From positions 2,976,001 through 3,040,000 of the forward strand of contig NZ_OZ242344.1 in NCBI RefSeq assembly GCF_965208485.1: a DNA stretch of 64,000 bases. Reading direction: 5' to 3'. Below, piece by piece: positions 52,486-59,922 of this stretch; within the stretch, counting starts at the first letter, position 1; every line of letters begins with the position of its first letter. A program made the translations under genes and the position numbers. The notes under the pieces are model-generated. The model was given only the letters and a program-made list of their open reading frames with translations, was not told where the DNA came from and did not search any database. This DNA is from Poriferisodalis sp965208485 (lineage in GTDB: Bacteria > Actinomycetota > Acidimicrobiia > Acidimicrobiales > Poriferisodalaceae).

Positions 52486-53418
52486 TCAGTATGTCAGCAG
52501 GAGCCTGTCGGTGACGACTTCGTGCTCTAGGGAGTTTCCCGCCATCTGAAAGCGCTTCAGCATTGATCGTCCACAGTTCACGGCGACTTCGCGTTCGAAG
52601 AGTCCACGCGGGAAATCGAATTCGACGACGGTGCGGCCCGATGCCTTGCTGCCGTCGATGCTCAAGGCGACAAGGACCCCTCGGCGCTTGCAGTCAGCGA
52701 TCGACTCGACGAGATCGGCAAGATCGAACGCCTGCGCCCCGTAGATGATGCTCTGCGTATCAGAGTACGGAGGATCGCAGTAGATCAGATCACCCGCCGT
52801 CGCCTGTGCCATGGTGTCTCTGAAGTCCTGGTGCAAGAATCGGGCACCCGCGGTTCTCTGGGACCAGATCGAGACGCGCCGCGAGAACGATTCGGGAGCT
52901 ATGGGCGAATGCGCGCCGCATGGCGTCGACATGTGACCATCCTTGCGGAACCGGATCACACCTCCGTAGCAGGCACGGCTCAGGTAGAGCAGATCAGCTG
53001 CATTCGGTCGCGCGTTGTATGAAGCTCGTACCCGCTCGTAGGCATCCTTCTTGCCAACTGCATTCATGAGTTCCCAGCGAGACCGATACCATTGACGCAA
53101 CTCGTTTGGCCGCTCATGAAGTGCCACAAAGATGTCGATCAATGGCCAGAAAGCATCAGCTGCCACAGCCCTTTCGGGCGCTAGTGTCGCCAAGACGGCG
53201 CCGCTGCCGAGAAACGGCTCAAAATACGTGCCGAAATTATGCGGGAAGCATTCAATGATCTCATGGGCGAATCGCTGTTTATTGCCGATCCACTTGAGCA
53301 GTTGCGTCTTGAAAGGGGCAACCGATCTCGGTTCTTCATCAAGGCTAGGCAATGTCAGCTGAAGCACTTCATCAGCATAGCCGCGTTGCACAATCGCTGA
53401 ATGGATTTCCATAGACAC
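52486..53418 (-). CDS. D12-class (Dam-like) adenine-N6 DNA methyltransferase
   Basis: The 310-residue protein shows LLKWIGNKQRFAHEI (SAM-binding start), YFEPFLGSGAVLATLAP (motif I) and LIYCDPPYSDT (catalytic DPPY), typical of the alpha-group adenine methylases. It should protect DNA from the adjacent endonuclease. ATG codons at 53418 and 53412 are both possible starts. Confidence 0.88.
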   Translation of the reverse strand: MSMEIHSAIVQRGYADEVLQLTLPSLDEEPRSVAPFKTQLLKWIGNKQRFAHEIIECFPHNFGTYFEPFLGSGAVLATLAPERAVAADAFWPLIDIFVALHERPNELRQWYRSRWELMNAVGKKDAYERVRASYNARPNAADLLYLSRACYGGVIRFRKDGHMSTPCGAHSPIAPESFSRRVSIWSQRTAGARFLHQDFRDTMAQATAGDLIYCDPPYSDTQSIIYGAQAFDLADLVESIADCKRRGVLVALSIDGSKASGRTVVEFDFPRGLFEREVAVNCGRSMLKRFQMAGNSLEHEVVTDRLLLTY

Positions 53419-53578
53419 GTACTAGTCGCCAGAAGAGTTGGCGTCAAGCTATTTTTCTTTCTGGCTGGTTCCACTTCATAGATGCCTGACTGACTCTGCG
53501 TGACTAAGTTCCAAGCCTGGGCAAGAGGGAGGGCGGCGTTCAGGGCACGTACTGCTTCGGCCGAACGGCAGAACAACG

Positions 53579-54448
53579 TTAGGCGTGATTAGTAACCGCC
53601 TGATCAAGCGGCACGCCTTTTTGCACTGTCGTTTCGATGTGTTCCGCGTACCACACTATGCCGAGATCGTAGCCAGCCGTTACGGATATCGACAGGTTGC
53701 CCACCTGAACTGGCGGTTCAGCATATTGGTATGTGCCGGAGAAAACACCGAGCAATGCGAATTGCTTCTCCTGCGAGTAGAGCATGCGTCCGTTCTTCAT
53801 AACGGTGTCGGTGGGCTTTGAGATGACCAAGCTGCCCGATGATCCCGGGAAGAGTTTTGCGTCGATCAGGAAGTAAGGATTGCCTCCGAAGTGCATGCCC
53901 CAACGGGATGCGACTACGCCTGATTTGATAATCGGAAACACGTTGGTCTTGTCGTAGAATCCTTCTGGATAGCCGACGACTAGCACATCACTCGCTGTAT
54001 TGACGTCGATGTTGTTCTGACCCGCGAAATTCTCCGCGCTGAGCATCCAAGTGGACATGTAGTTGGCACCAGCCTCTACGCCTTCGGCAATCAAGTCCGA
54101 CATTCGGATCGCTGCGATGTCGACAAAAGGGTCCGGATGGAAGAGTGCGCGGTCGATCCATTCGTCTGAACCCAGCTCGATGGGCACCCACTTCAGTGTT
54201 CCAGCGTCTGTGTACTCGCGCAAGTTGAAAGTGATGAGACTTGCTGGCGTCTCGTTCTGCGCGGATGGGTGCAGGAGGGCGTGCCGGTTGGTGACCAGCC
54301 AAGTTTCGATCACCGTCCTCCACTGGGGGCCGTTCCCGTTCTTGGACTCGAGTTGGTTGTAGAAGAAGGCTGTGGCCTGTGAGCTGCCGACCGGGAACTC
54401 TGCCTCGATGATCGTTGACACGGCATGTAGAGCGTCGTCGATGCTCAC
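53579..54448 (-). CDS. Trypsin-like serine protease, last gene of the XRE–ImmA operon
   Basis: The 289-residue protein has a plausible triad: His56 in LVTNRHALL, Asp110 in FVDIAAI and Ser204 in FPGSSGSLVI. No signal peptide is visible, so it probably acts in the cytosol. The GTG start overlaps the ImmA/IrrE stop by one base (TAGTG). Cytosolic trypsin-like proteases with this minimal fold are frequent effectors in bacterial defence loci. Here it could cut host proteins or Ubl-modified targets on activation. Function is inferred from context. Confidence 0.75.
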   Translation of the reverse strand: MSIDDALHAVSTIIEAEFPVGSSQATAFFYNQLESKNGNGPQWRTVIETWLVTNRHALLHPSAQNETPASLITFNLREYTDAGTLKWVPIELGSDEWIDRALFHPDPFVDIAAIRMSDLIAEGVEAGANYMSTWMLSAENFAGQNNIDVNTASDVLVVGYPEGFYDKTNVFPIIKSGVVASRWGMHFGGNPYFLIDAKLFPGSSGSLVISKPTDTVMKNGRMLYSQEKQFALLGVFSGTYQYAEPPVQVGNLSISVTAGYDLGIVWYAEHIETTVQKGVPLDQAVTNHA

Positions 54449-55059
54449 TATGCGCGGCCTCCTGTTCGCGACGCCACGCCGGCTGTGGATGTACGGCTGC
54501 CGTTGCCGCGCTCGCGCTGGGCTTGCGAGCGTGCGCCTGTGACGTTCATGCGCCAGTTCAGCATCTCAGGGCTGACGGCGAGACGTCGGAGGGCGCCGGC
54601 GAAGGCGAACCGGCCGCGGGCGGTGGCGAGTGCCATCTGTCTGGTGACGAGGAGTGCGCCGGCGATCCAGTCGGCCTCTTGTTCGTGGTCGGCTCTCCAG
54701 TCTCTGCACCCGGTCAGCGGATCGAGTGCGGGTGCGGGAGTGTGTTGGAGGATGCAGTGGCCGAGTTCGTGGGCGATGCTGCTGTGCTGACGCGCTGTTG
54801 AGTGCGTGTCGTTGTAGACGATGATGCGCCGGCGGCCTTCGAACACTATGAGCGCGGAGAAGGCTTCGGGTTCCTCGGTGATGAAGTGCTCAGCTGCGGT
54901 GCATATGGCCCTGAGTTCGGTGAGCGGCAGCACGGGCACATCGAGATGGTGCGCGAGTGCGAACGGGTCGAGCCGGTCGAACGGCCTGAGTCCGAGTTCG
55001 CTTCTCAGCTCGGACGCGAGAGCGGTCGCTTCGGTCTTGAACCCGCGTCGCAGTGCCAT
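54448..55059 (-). CDS. ImmA/IrrE-family metallopeptidase
   Basis: The 203-residue protein carries HELGH at 97–101 and a downstream EQEADWIAGALLV that supplies the third zinc ligand, the ImmA/IrrE pattern. FDRLDPFALAHHLDVPVLPL is the usual N-terminal part. Family members cleave and inactivate XRE-type repressors in response to stress or phage signals (ImmA–ImmR, IrrE–DdrO). It starts 3 bases after the XRE gene ends and overlaps the protease gene, so regulator, peptidase and protease are one operon. Confidence 0.88.
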   Translation of the reverse strand: MALRRGFKTEATALASELRSELGLRPFDRLDPFALAHHLDVPVLPLTELRAICTAAEHFITEEPEAFSALIVFEGRRRIIVYNDTHSTARQHSSIAHELGHCILQHTPAPALDPLTGCRDWRADHEQEADWIAGALLVTRQMALATARGRFAFAGALRRLAVSPEMLNWRMNVTGARSQAQRERGNGSRTSTAGVASRTGGRA

Positions 55060-55062
55060 GGC

Positions 55063-55422
55063 CTAGTCCTGTGCTCTGAGCCTTGCGTAGGTGGCCTTGA
55101 TGACTTCGTTGAGCGCTGTGGCGGCTTCGGGTGTGAGGTTCTTGTCGCTTCGCAGGTGAGTGGCGATCTGGGCGAGCGGCTCGGCTTGTGGGCGGTCGGA
55201 TTCGGACCGCACGAAGTCGTCGGCTGACAGTCCCGACCAGGCCGCGAGCGCAGCGAGCCCGTCGACGTCGGGCCGCCGGCCCTGGGCCATGCGCGTCAGC
55301 GTCGAGGCGCTCACGCCAGACTCGCCGGCGACCTGCTTCCAGGTGAGCCGGCGTGCTTGGCGCTCGGCGTCGAGAGCCTCGTAGAACGCGTCACTGTCGA
55401 ACCAGCCGCTCTTGCCATCCAT
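55063..55422 (-). CDS. XRE-family repressor
   Basis: The 119-residue protein has a helix-turn-helix in LTWKQVAGESGVSASTLTRM followed by RRPDVDGLAALAAW. The ATG at 55422 has GGAGGGG close upstream; the longer frame adds residues over the promoter region. It is divergent from the Ubl operon and probably represses both directions. The ImmA/IrrE protein encoded next would be its natural antagonist. Confidence 0.85.
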   Translation of the reverse strand: MDGKSGWFDSDAFYEALDAERQARRLTWKQVAGESGVSASTLTRMAQGRRPDVDGLAALAAWSGLSADDFVRSESDRPQAEPLAQIATHLRSDKNLTPEAATALNEVIKATYARLRAQD

Positions 55423-55437
55423 GCGCCCCTCCGTCAG

Positions 55438-55476
55438 TTGCAGTTTCGCAATTACACCTCTATAGTGCAAATGCAC
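55438..55476 (+). promoter_or_regulatory. Promoter and operator of the Ubl operon
   Basis: TTGCAG (55438–55443) and TATAGT (55461–55466) are spaced by exactly 17 bp. The palindrome GTGCAAATGCAC (55465–55476) overlaps the -10 end and start point, and TTGC/GCAA arms occur at the -35. A second inverted repeat GATGGC/GCCATC lies at 55477–55493. These are likely XRE repressor sites. Confidence 0.6.
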
Positions 55477-55525
55477 GATGGCAATCCGCCATCAGAAACG
55501 CAACTGATACTCGGGAGGGTAGCTG

Positions 55526-55798
55526 ATGAATGACAAGGCAGAAACACCAGGCGAGCCGGGCCGCGAACGGCCCGTGCCGATCAAGGTGAACAAGAAACCC
55601 GTCAAGGTCGACGGGCCGACCGCGACCGGCCTGCAGATCAAGCAGGCCGCGATCGACCAAGGGGTGTCGATCCAGCTCGACTTCAAATTGTCAGTCATCG
55701 GCGAAGACGGCAAGGAGATACCCGTCCGCGACGACCAGCCTGTCCGACTGCATCACGGCTCGGAGTTCTTCGCTGTCGCCGGGGACGACAACTCCTAG
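55526..55798 (+). CDS. Ubiquitin-like protein (multiubiquitin-type beta-grasp)
   Basis: This 90-residue protein has a charged, flexible N-terminus, then a beta-grasp core (PIKVNKKPVKVDG, GLQIKQAAIDQGVSI, FKLSVIGEDGKEIPV and PVRLHHGSEFFAVAGDD) like the bacterial multiubiquitin domain, here as one copy. The C-terminus is Asp-Asp-Asn-Ser with no terminal Gly-Gly, so conjugation would need trimming or a different chemistry. It has a GGGAGGG ribosome site and is followed by E2-like, JAMM–E1 and membrane protein genes with tight spacing. Confidence 0.82.
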   Translation: MNDKAETPGEPGRERPVPIKVNKKPVKVDGPTATGLQIKQAAIDQGVSIQLDFKLSVIGEDGKEIPVRDDQPVRLHHGSEFFAVAGDDNS

Positions 55799-55808
55799 GA
55801 ACCGGCTG

Positions 55809-56189
55809 ATGAAGCCCAAAGTCCAAGAAGCCGTCGCGGAGCTGCGAGCGTGCTTCCCCGCCGCCGTCGTCACAGCCGACGACGACGGCAGCGGGGGAGC
55901 GTTCGTCACCATCGACCCGATCGACCCGGGTCCCGCGTACCGCCAGAGCAGGACGCGGCTGAAGTTCCACATCAACCACATGTATCCCGACGCCGACGTC
56001 TATCCGCTGTTCGTGCGCCCCGACCTTCGTCGAGTCGACGGCCGCAGGCACGGAAAAGGCTTCGCCACGGGGTCGTACCGGGACGAATCAGCGCTGCAGC
56101 TCTCACGCCGCAGCAACCATCGGACCGCCGAGTTCGACACCGCAGCCCGCAAAGTCCTCAAAGTCATCGAATGGCTGCACGCACAATGA
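55809..56189 (+). CDS. E2-like (UBC-fold) protein, prokaryotic family E type
   Basis: The 126-residue protein fits a minimal UBC-like fold: LKFHINHMYPDADVYPLFVRPD, then ALQLSRRSNHRTAEFDT and a final helix KVLKVIEWLHAQ. Members sit in operons between a Ubl and a JAMM–E1 gene, as here. The only cysteine is Cys15 near the N-terminus, not where canonical E2 enzymes place the catalytic Cys. The SRRSNHR segment occupies that area. It may therefore act as a scaffold or use non-cysteine chemistry. It overlaps the next gene by ATGA. Confidence 0.72.
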   Translation: MKPKVQEAVAELRACFPAAVVTADDDGSGGAFVTIDPIDPGPAYRQSRTRLKFHINHMYPDADVYPLFVRPDLRRVDGRRHGKGFATGSYRDESALQLSRRSNHRTAEFDTAARKVLKVIEWLHAQ

Positions 56190-57601
56190 ACAGCACAGCG
56201 TGCCTCCGACTGCCCGCCGCGCTGATGGGCGACCTGCGGGAGCACCTGTTCCGCCCAGACGGCGACGAGCACGGGGCAGTCATCGGTGCATCGGTCATCG
56301 AGACCGGGCGAGGGATTCGGCTGCTCGCGCGTCGCCTGTTCCTGGCAGAAGACGGCATCGACTACGTGCCGGGAGAACGCGGCCACCGGATGCTCACCCC
56401 TTGTTTCGTGCTGCGCTGTGTGCGCGCCTGCGCACAGCAAGGACTCGCGTACCTCGCAGTGCACAACCACCCCGGCAGCGACCGGGTCGCGTTCTCAGGC
56501 GACGATATGGCATCGCACCGACGCGGCTACCCGGCGCTGCTGGACATACTCGACGGCTCGCCGGCTGGGGCGCTGGTGTTCGCCCGCAACGCAGCGGCCG
56601 GCGACATCTGGCTGTCCCCACAGCACCAGATCGAGCTCGACCACGCCGTCGTCACCGGCCGCACACCGCACGTGCTCCACCCGGCGCCGCGAAAGCCTCG
56701 CGCGGCCGACGCGCGCTATGACCGCCAAGCGAGACTGTTCGGCGACCGCGGCCAGCAAGCCCTCGGGGCACAGAAGATCGGCATCGTCGGAGCCGGAGGC
56801 ATCGGCTCGCTCGTCAACGAATACCTGTCCAGGCTCGGCATCGGCCATCTCGTCGTCATCGACCACGACCCGATCGAGGCAACCAATATCTCACGAGTCG
56901 TCGGCGCCAGAGCCTCGGACTGCAAACCCACATGGCTGCCGGCCAAGATCGCCCGCCTGCTCGGATGGAAGCCGACCCCCAAAGTCCGGATCGCCGAACG
57001 AGTCGCCAAAGAGGCCAACCCCGACATCAGGTTCGACGCGATCGAAGCAGACATCGTGGACCCCCACGCCGCGGACCGGCTCGTGGACTGCGACGCGATC
57101 TTCCTCGCAGCCGACACCATGCGCGCCCGCCACGTCGTCAACTCGATCTGCCACCGCTACCTGATCCCGGTCTGGCAGGCAGGCACCAAAGTCCACCTGA
57201 ACGACTCCACAGGCGACATCGCAGACGTGTTCTCTGTTGTCCGCCGACTCGTGCCCGGCGAGTCCTGCCTGTGGTGCAGCGGACTGATCGACCGCACCCG
57301 GCTCGCCGAGGAAGCCGCCTCGCCCCAACAACGCGCCGCGCAGACCTACATCGACGAAATCCCCAACCCCAGCGTCATCACGCTCAACGCCGTCGCGGCA
57401 GCTCACGCCGTCGACGACTACCTGTTCACCACCGTCGGACTCACCAGCCCGAGCGCGCGAGCCGAGTGGATCAGGCACCACCCCCTCAGCGAGTACTTCG
57501 CGCAGCTCAAAACAGCCAGCGAGCCCGGCTGCCCGCAGTGCGGAGGGCACCTCGCAGCAGGACCGCTCGAGCCCCTGCCAGTACGAGAACGGAGCCAATA
57601 G
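56186..57601 (+). CDS. JAMM/JAB peptidase–E1 (ThiF-type) fusion protein
   Basis: The 471-residue protein has two domains. Residues 1–165 are a JAMM peptidase with Glu28, HNHP (His93, His95), Ser104 and Asp107, the full zinc motif. Residues ~178–471 are an E1/ThiF domain with GAGGIGS (202–208), DHDPIEATNISR, LAADTMRAR and a structural zinc site from CLWC (361–364) plus CPQC (449–452). It would adenylate the Ubl C-terminus and, through JAMM, trim the Ubl or remove it from targets. The start at 56186 overlaps the E2-like stop (ATGA). A longer upstream frame to 55850 is antisense to sense in composition and is rejected. Confidence 0.88.
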   Translation: MNSTACLRLPAALMGDLREHLFRPDGDEHGAVIGASVIETGRGIRLLARRLFLAEDGIDYVPGERGHRMLTPCFVLRCVRACAQQGLAYLAVHNHPGSDRVAFSGDDMASHRRGYPALLDILDGSPAGALVFARNAAAGDIWLSPQHQIELDHAVVTGRTPHVLHPAPRKPRAADARYDRQARLFGDRGQQALGAQKIGIVGAGGIGSLVNEYLSRLGIGHLVVIDHDPIEATNISRVVGARASDCKPTWLPAKIARLLGWKPTPKVRIAERVAKEANPDIRFDAIEADIVDPHAADRLVDCDAIFLAADTMRARHVVNSICHRYLIPVWQAGTKVHLNDSTGDIADVFSVVRRLVPGESCLWCSGLIDRTRLAEEAASPQQRAAQTYIDEIPNPSVITLNAVAAAHAVDDYLFTTVGLTSPSARAEWIRHHPLSEYFAQLKTASEPGCPQCGGHLAAGPLEPLPVRERSQ

Positions 57602-58123
57602 ATGACTCACACAACCCATCAAACCCCGACCGCCGTAGACGAACGATCGGCAGCCGCACGGCTGCTCGACCATCCGCTCGCGCTCATAGCAACGACGCTC
57701 ACCGGACTGTCGCTCGCATATGTGGCTTACCTGACAATCAGCGACGGATGGCTCGGGGCCGCCAAAGCATGGCTCACATGGCCCGCCTTCACCATCCTCA
57801 ACCTCGCAGCCACCGCAGCGACCTTTCTCTCTGCATGGCTCGCATGGCGCGAATTCAAGTGGTCCACCGGCGGGCAAAGAGTCCTGCACGCCTCCGTGTT
57901 CACCGTGTCCGCTGTGCTGTTCCTGGCATTCATCGTCAGCGCCGCAATCGCCATCGTGATGCTCGTCGTCTATCTGCTGGGCAGCTCCGACGACGACAAC
58001 GACAGCCGCTTCCGAGGCCGTCCACCCCGTCGCCGCCGCAGACGCCGATCAGGACAACGAACTCGCCATCGCAGCCGTAGCCGCGGTCGCCGAAGTCGAA
58101 CACGCCGAACGCGGCGACGATGA
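57602..58123 (+). CDS. Membrane protein closing the Ubl operon (possible frameshifted tail)
   Basis: The ATG follows the JAMM–E1 stop directly. The 173-residue product has about four hydrophobic segments (LALIATTLTGLSLAYVAYL, then FTILNLAATAATFLSAWLAW and VFTVSAVLFLAFIVSAAIAI) and then an acidic GSSDDDND. The last ~35 residues are almost pure Arg/Ser and have weak third-position GC. In the neighbouring frame from about 57990 the sequence (AVHPVAAADADQDNELAIAA) has normal codon use, suggesting an indel in the GAC-repeat region. It could anchor the system at the membrane or act as its effector. Confidence 0.65.
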   Translation: MTHTTHQTPTAVDERSAAARLLDHPLALIATTLTGLSLAYVAYLTISDGWLGAAKAWLTWPAFTILNLAATAATFLSAWLAWREFKWSTGGQRVLHASVFTVSAVLFLAFIVSAAIAIVMLVVYLLGSSDDDNDSRFRGRPPRRRRRRRSGQRTRHRSRSRGRRSRTRRTRRR

Positions 58124-58949
58124 ACCGCATGTTCGGCGCAGACGCACACACACCAACACTGAGGAACTGCGCAGCTCGCGTCGGCATCGCGCGACACCGC
58201 CGAGAGGGACCCAGGCGAACCGCCCGGGTCCCTCCGAAGCCGGCTGCGCCAGCGTCCACGACGACATCGTCAACTACCGGGCCAGGCCGGCACACGTCAA
58301 GCCGACCGACTCCGAACTGAGGCGATCGACACCGCGACACCCAGGCACAACGAACCAAAGACAGAACTCGGTCCGCTCGGCGAATCCCTTGGCTTTGCTC
58401 AGCCTGGGGGATTGCAAGTTTGACTTGACGAACTGGGTCTCAGCGGGCCGTCATACTGCGAACACTCGTGCGATCTTGTGGCGTGCTGCGCAGTCAAGCA
58501 CCGTGCCTGCAAGCCTGCACTGGGCTGTATCCGCTGGGCTGTATCAATAGGCGTGAGGTGGACGGTGCGGGGCTTGAGCCCGTGCCGCGTCGGTCCTGAA
58601 CCGGCTGCTCTGCCTCGGAGCAAGGCGCCCTACCGTGACCCGCTCGGACGCCGGTTTCGGGCGGGTTCGCTCGTCATGGCATCTGCGTGCAGACGTCCGC
58701 AGAGGCATCCAGCGAGCCCCTGCATGCATTCGATGCGCGGCCCAGCGTGTCCGCTGCGGCCACGACGAAGCTCCGTGCATCCGCGGGGCGCGCTGAATTG
58801 TCCGGCGTTGACCGGACGGGGCAGACATGGTTCCCTCCGGGCCGGCCAGCGCGGTTGTGGTCGCACACGGACGCCCCCGGCTCGGAGGGAGCCACCCGAT
58901 CCTATGCGTCTGTGTGCCCGCGTGTGTCCGAAATGTGAGCGTTTTGTTA
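58124..58949. other. Gap between the Ubl operon and the IS5 element
   Basis: No supported gene. A weak REP-like fragment (CCGCTCGGCGAATCCCTTGG) is present at 58373–58392. If the membrane protein is frameshifted, its coding sequence may run into the first part of this gap. Several frames are open by GC content alone and are discounted. Confidence 0.4.
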
Positions 58950-59920
58950 GAGCGTCTTGTTAGAGGCCGCGCGGATAGGCGGCCGTCCACGGGTCGTCTG
59001 GTTCGCCGGTGTATTGGTCGGGTTGTCCTGAACTTGACGACCGTGGAGGCCGGTTTCATCATGCGCGCTTTGAGCAAGGTGGTGGTGGATGTCATCTGGG
59101 CTGCGGTCGAGCCGCGGTTGGCTCGTCCCCGGTCGCATCCGCTGGGCTGTCACCGGCCTCGGATATCGGATCGGCTGTGCCTGCGGGGGATCATCATCAG
59201 GCTGGTGACGGGCTGCTCGTGGGAGTCCGTTGAGCACCTGTTGGACGGCGAGGTGTCTGACACGACGCTGCGGTCGCGCCGCGACGAATGGGTCGCCGCC
59301 GGGGTGTTCGATCACATCGCGGCCGAGGCGATCGCCGCGTGGGACCGCATCATGGGCCTGCGGCTCGCCGATCTGTGCGTCGACGGCTCGGTCCACAAGG
59401 CCCCTTGCGGCGGGGCGGGGACTGGCAAAAGCCCTGTTGACAGGCGGAAACTGGGCTGGAAGTGGTCGCTGGCGACCGACGCGGCGGGCACCCCGGTCGC
59501 GTGGGCCGCCGACGGCGCGAACCGCAACGACATCATGCTGTTCGAGCCCACCCTCGCCGAGATCGAACGCCGAGGCCTGCACCACGACATCGAAACCGTC
59601 CATCTCGACCGCGGCTACATCGGCGCCCGCGTCGACCGGGCCGTCCACAAAGCAGGCATCGCCGACATCGAGCGGCCCGCCAAGCGGCCCCCCACAACCA
59701 CAGACCCCAAACCGGCCGCCGCCCCCATGGGGCTGCGCTGGACAGTGGAGCGCACCAACTCCTGGCTGTCCAACTACGGGCAGCTACGACGCAACACCGA
59801 CCGCAAACCCCAGCACCGCCTCGCCCAACTCGCCCTCGCCATAACGCTCATCATCGTCATCAAACTCATCGACCACCGCAACCGCTGGCAGCCCACCGAA
59901 CCACCTATCCGCTGACGCTC
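58950..59920 (+). mobile_element. IS5-family insertion sequence
   Basis: The element is about 0.97 kb. GAGCGTC at the left and GACGCTC at the right are inverted, flanked on both sides by TTA (58947–58949 and 59921–59923), a 3-bp TNA-type duplication. Inside each end GCGGATAGG(C/T)GG is inverted as well. It carries one intact transposase gene. Confidence 0.7.
59061..59915 (+). CDS. IS5-family transposase
   Basis: The 284-residue protein has the family N-terminus (RISDRLCLRGIIIRLVTGCSW) and the DDE catalytic core. The first Asp is in LCVDGSVHKAPCGG, the second in DIETVHLDRGYIGARV, and the Glu in RWTVERTNSWL, followed by NYGQLRRNTDRK. All catalytic residues are present and the frame is complete, so it may be active. 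An upstream frame extension to 58827 is not coding. Confidence 0.9.
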   Translation: MRALSKVVVDVIWAAVEPRLARPRSHPLGCHRPRISDRLCLRGIIIRLVTGCSWESVEHLLDGEVSDTTLRSRRDEWVAAGVFDHIAAEAIAAWDRIMGLRLADLCVDGSVHKAPCGGAGTGKSPVDRRKLGWKWSLATDAAGTPVAWAADGANRNDIMLFEPTLAEIERRGLHHDIETVHLDRGYIGARVDRAVHKAGIADIERPAKRPPTTTDPKPAAAPMGLRWTVERTNSWLSNYGQLRRNTDRKPQHRLAQLALAITLIIVIKLIDHRNRWQPTEPPIR

Positions 59921-59922
59921 TT

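Noticed and set aside
58827..59060. Longer start for the IS5 transposase
   Set aside because: The extension crosses the IS terminal repeat, and the family N-terminus aligns with the ATG at 59061.
58544..59095. A 183-codon minus-strand frame before the IS5 transposase
   Set aside because: Composition is Arg/Thr/Pro-rich without any motif, and it overlaps the IS left end and transposase start.
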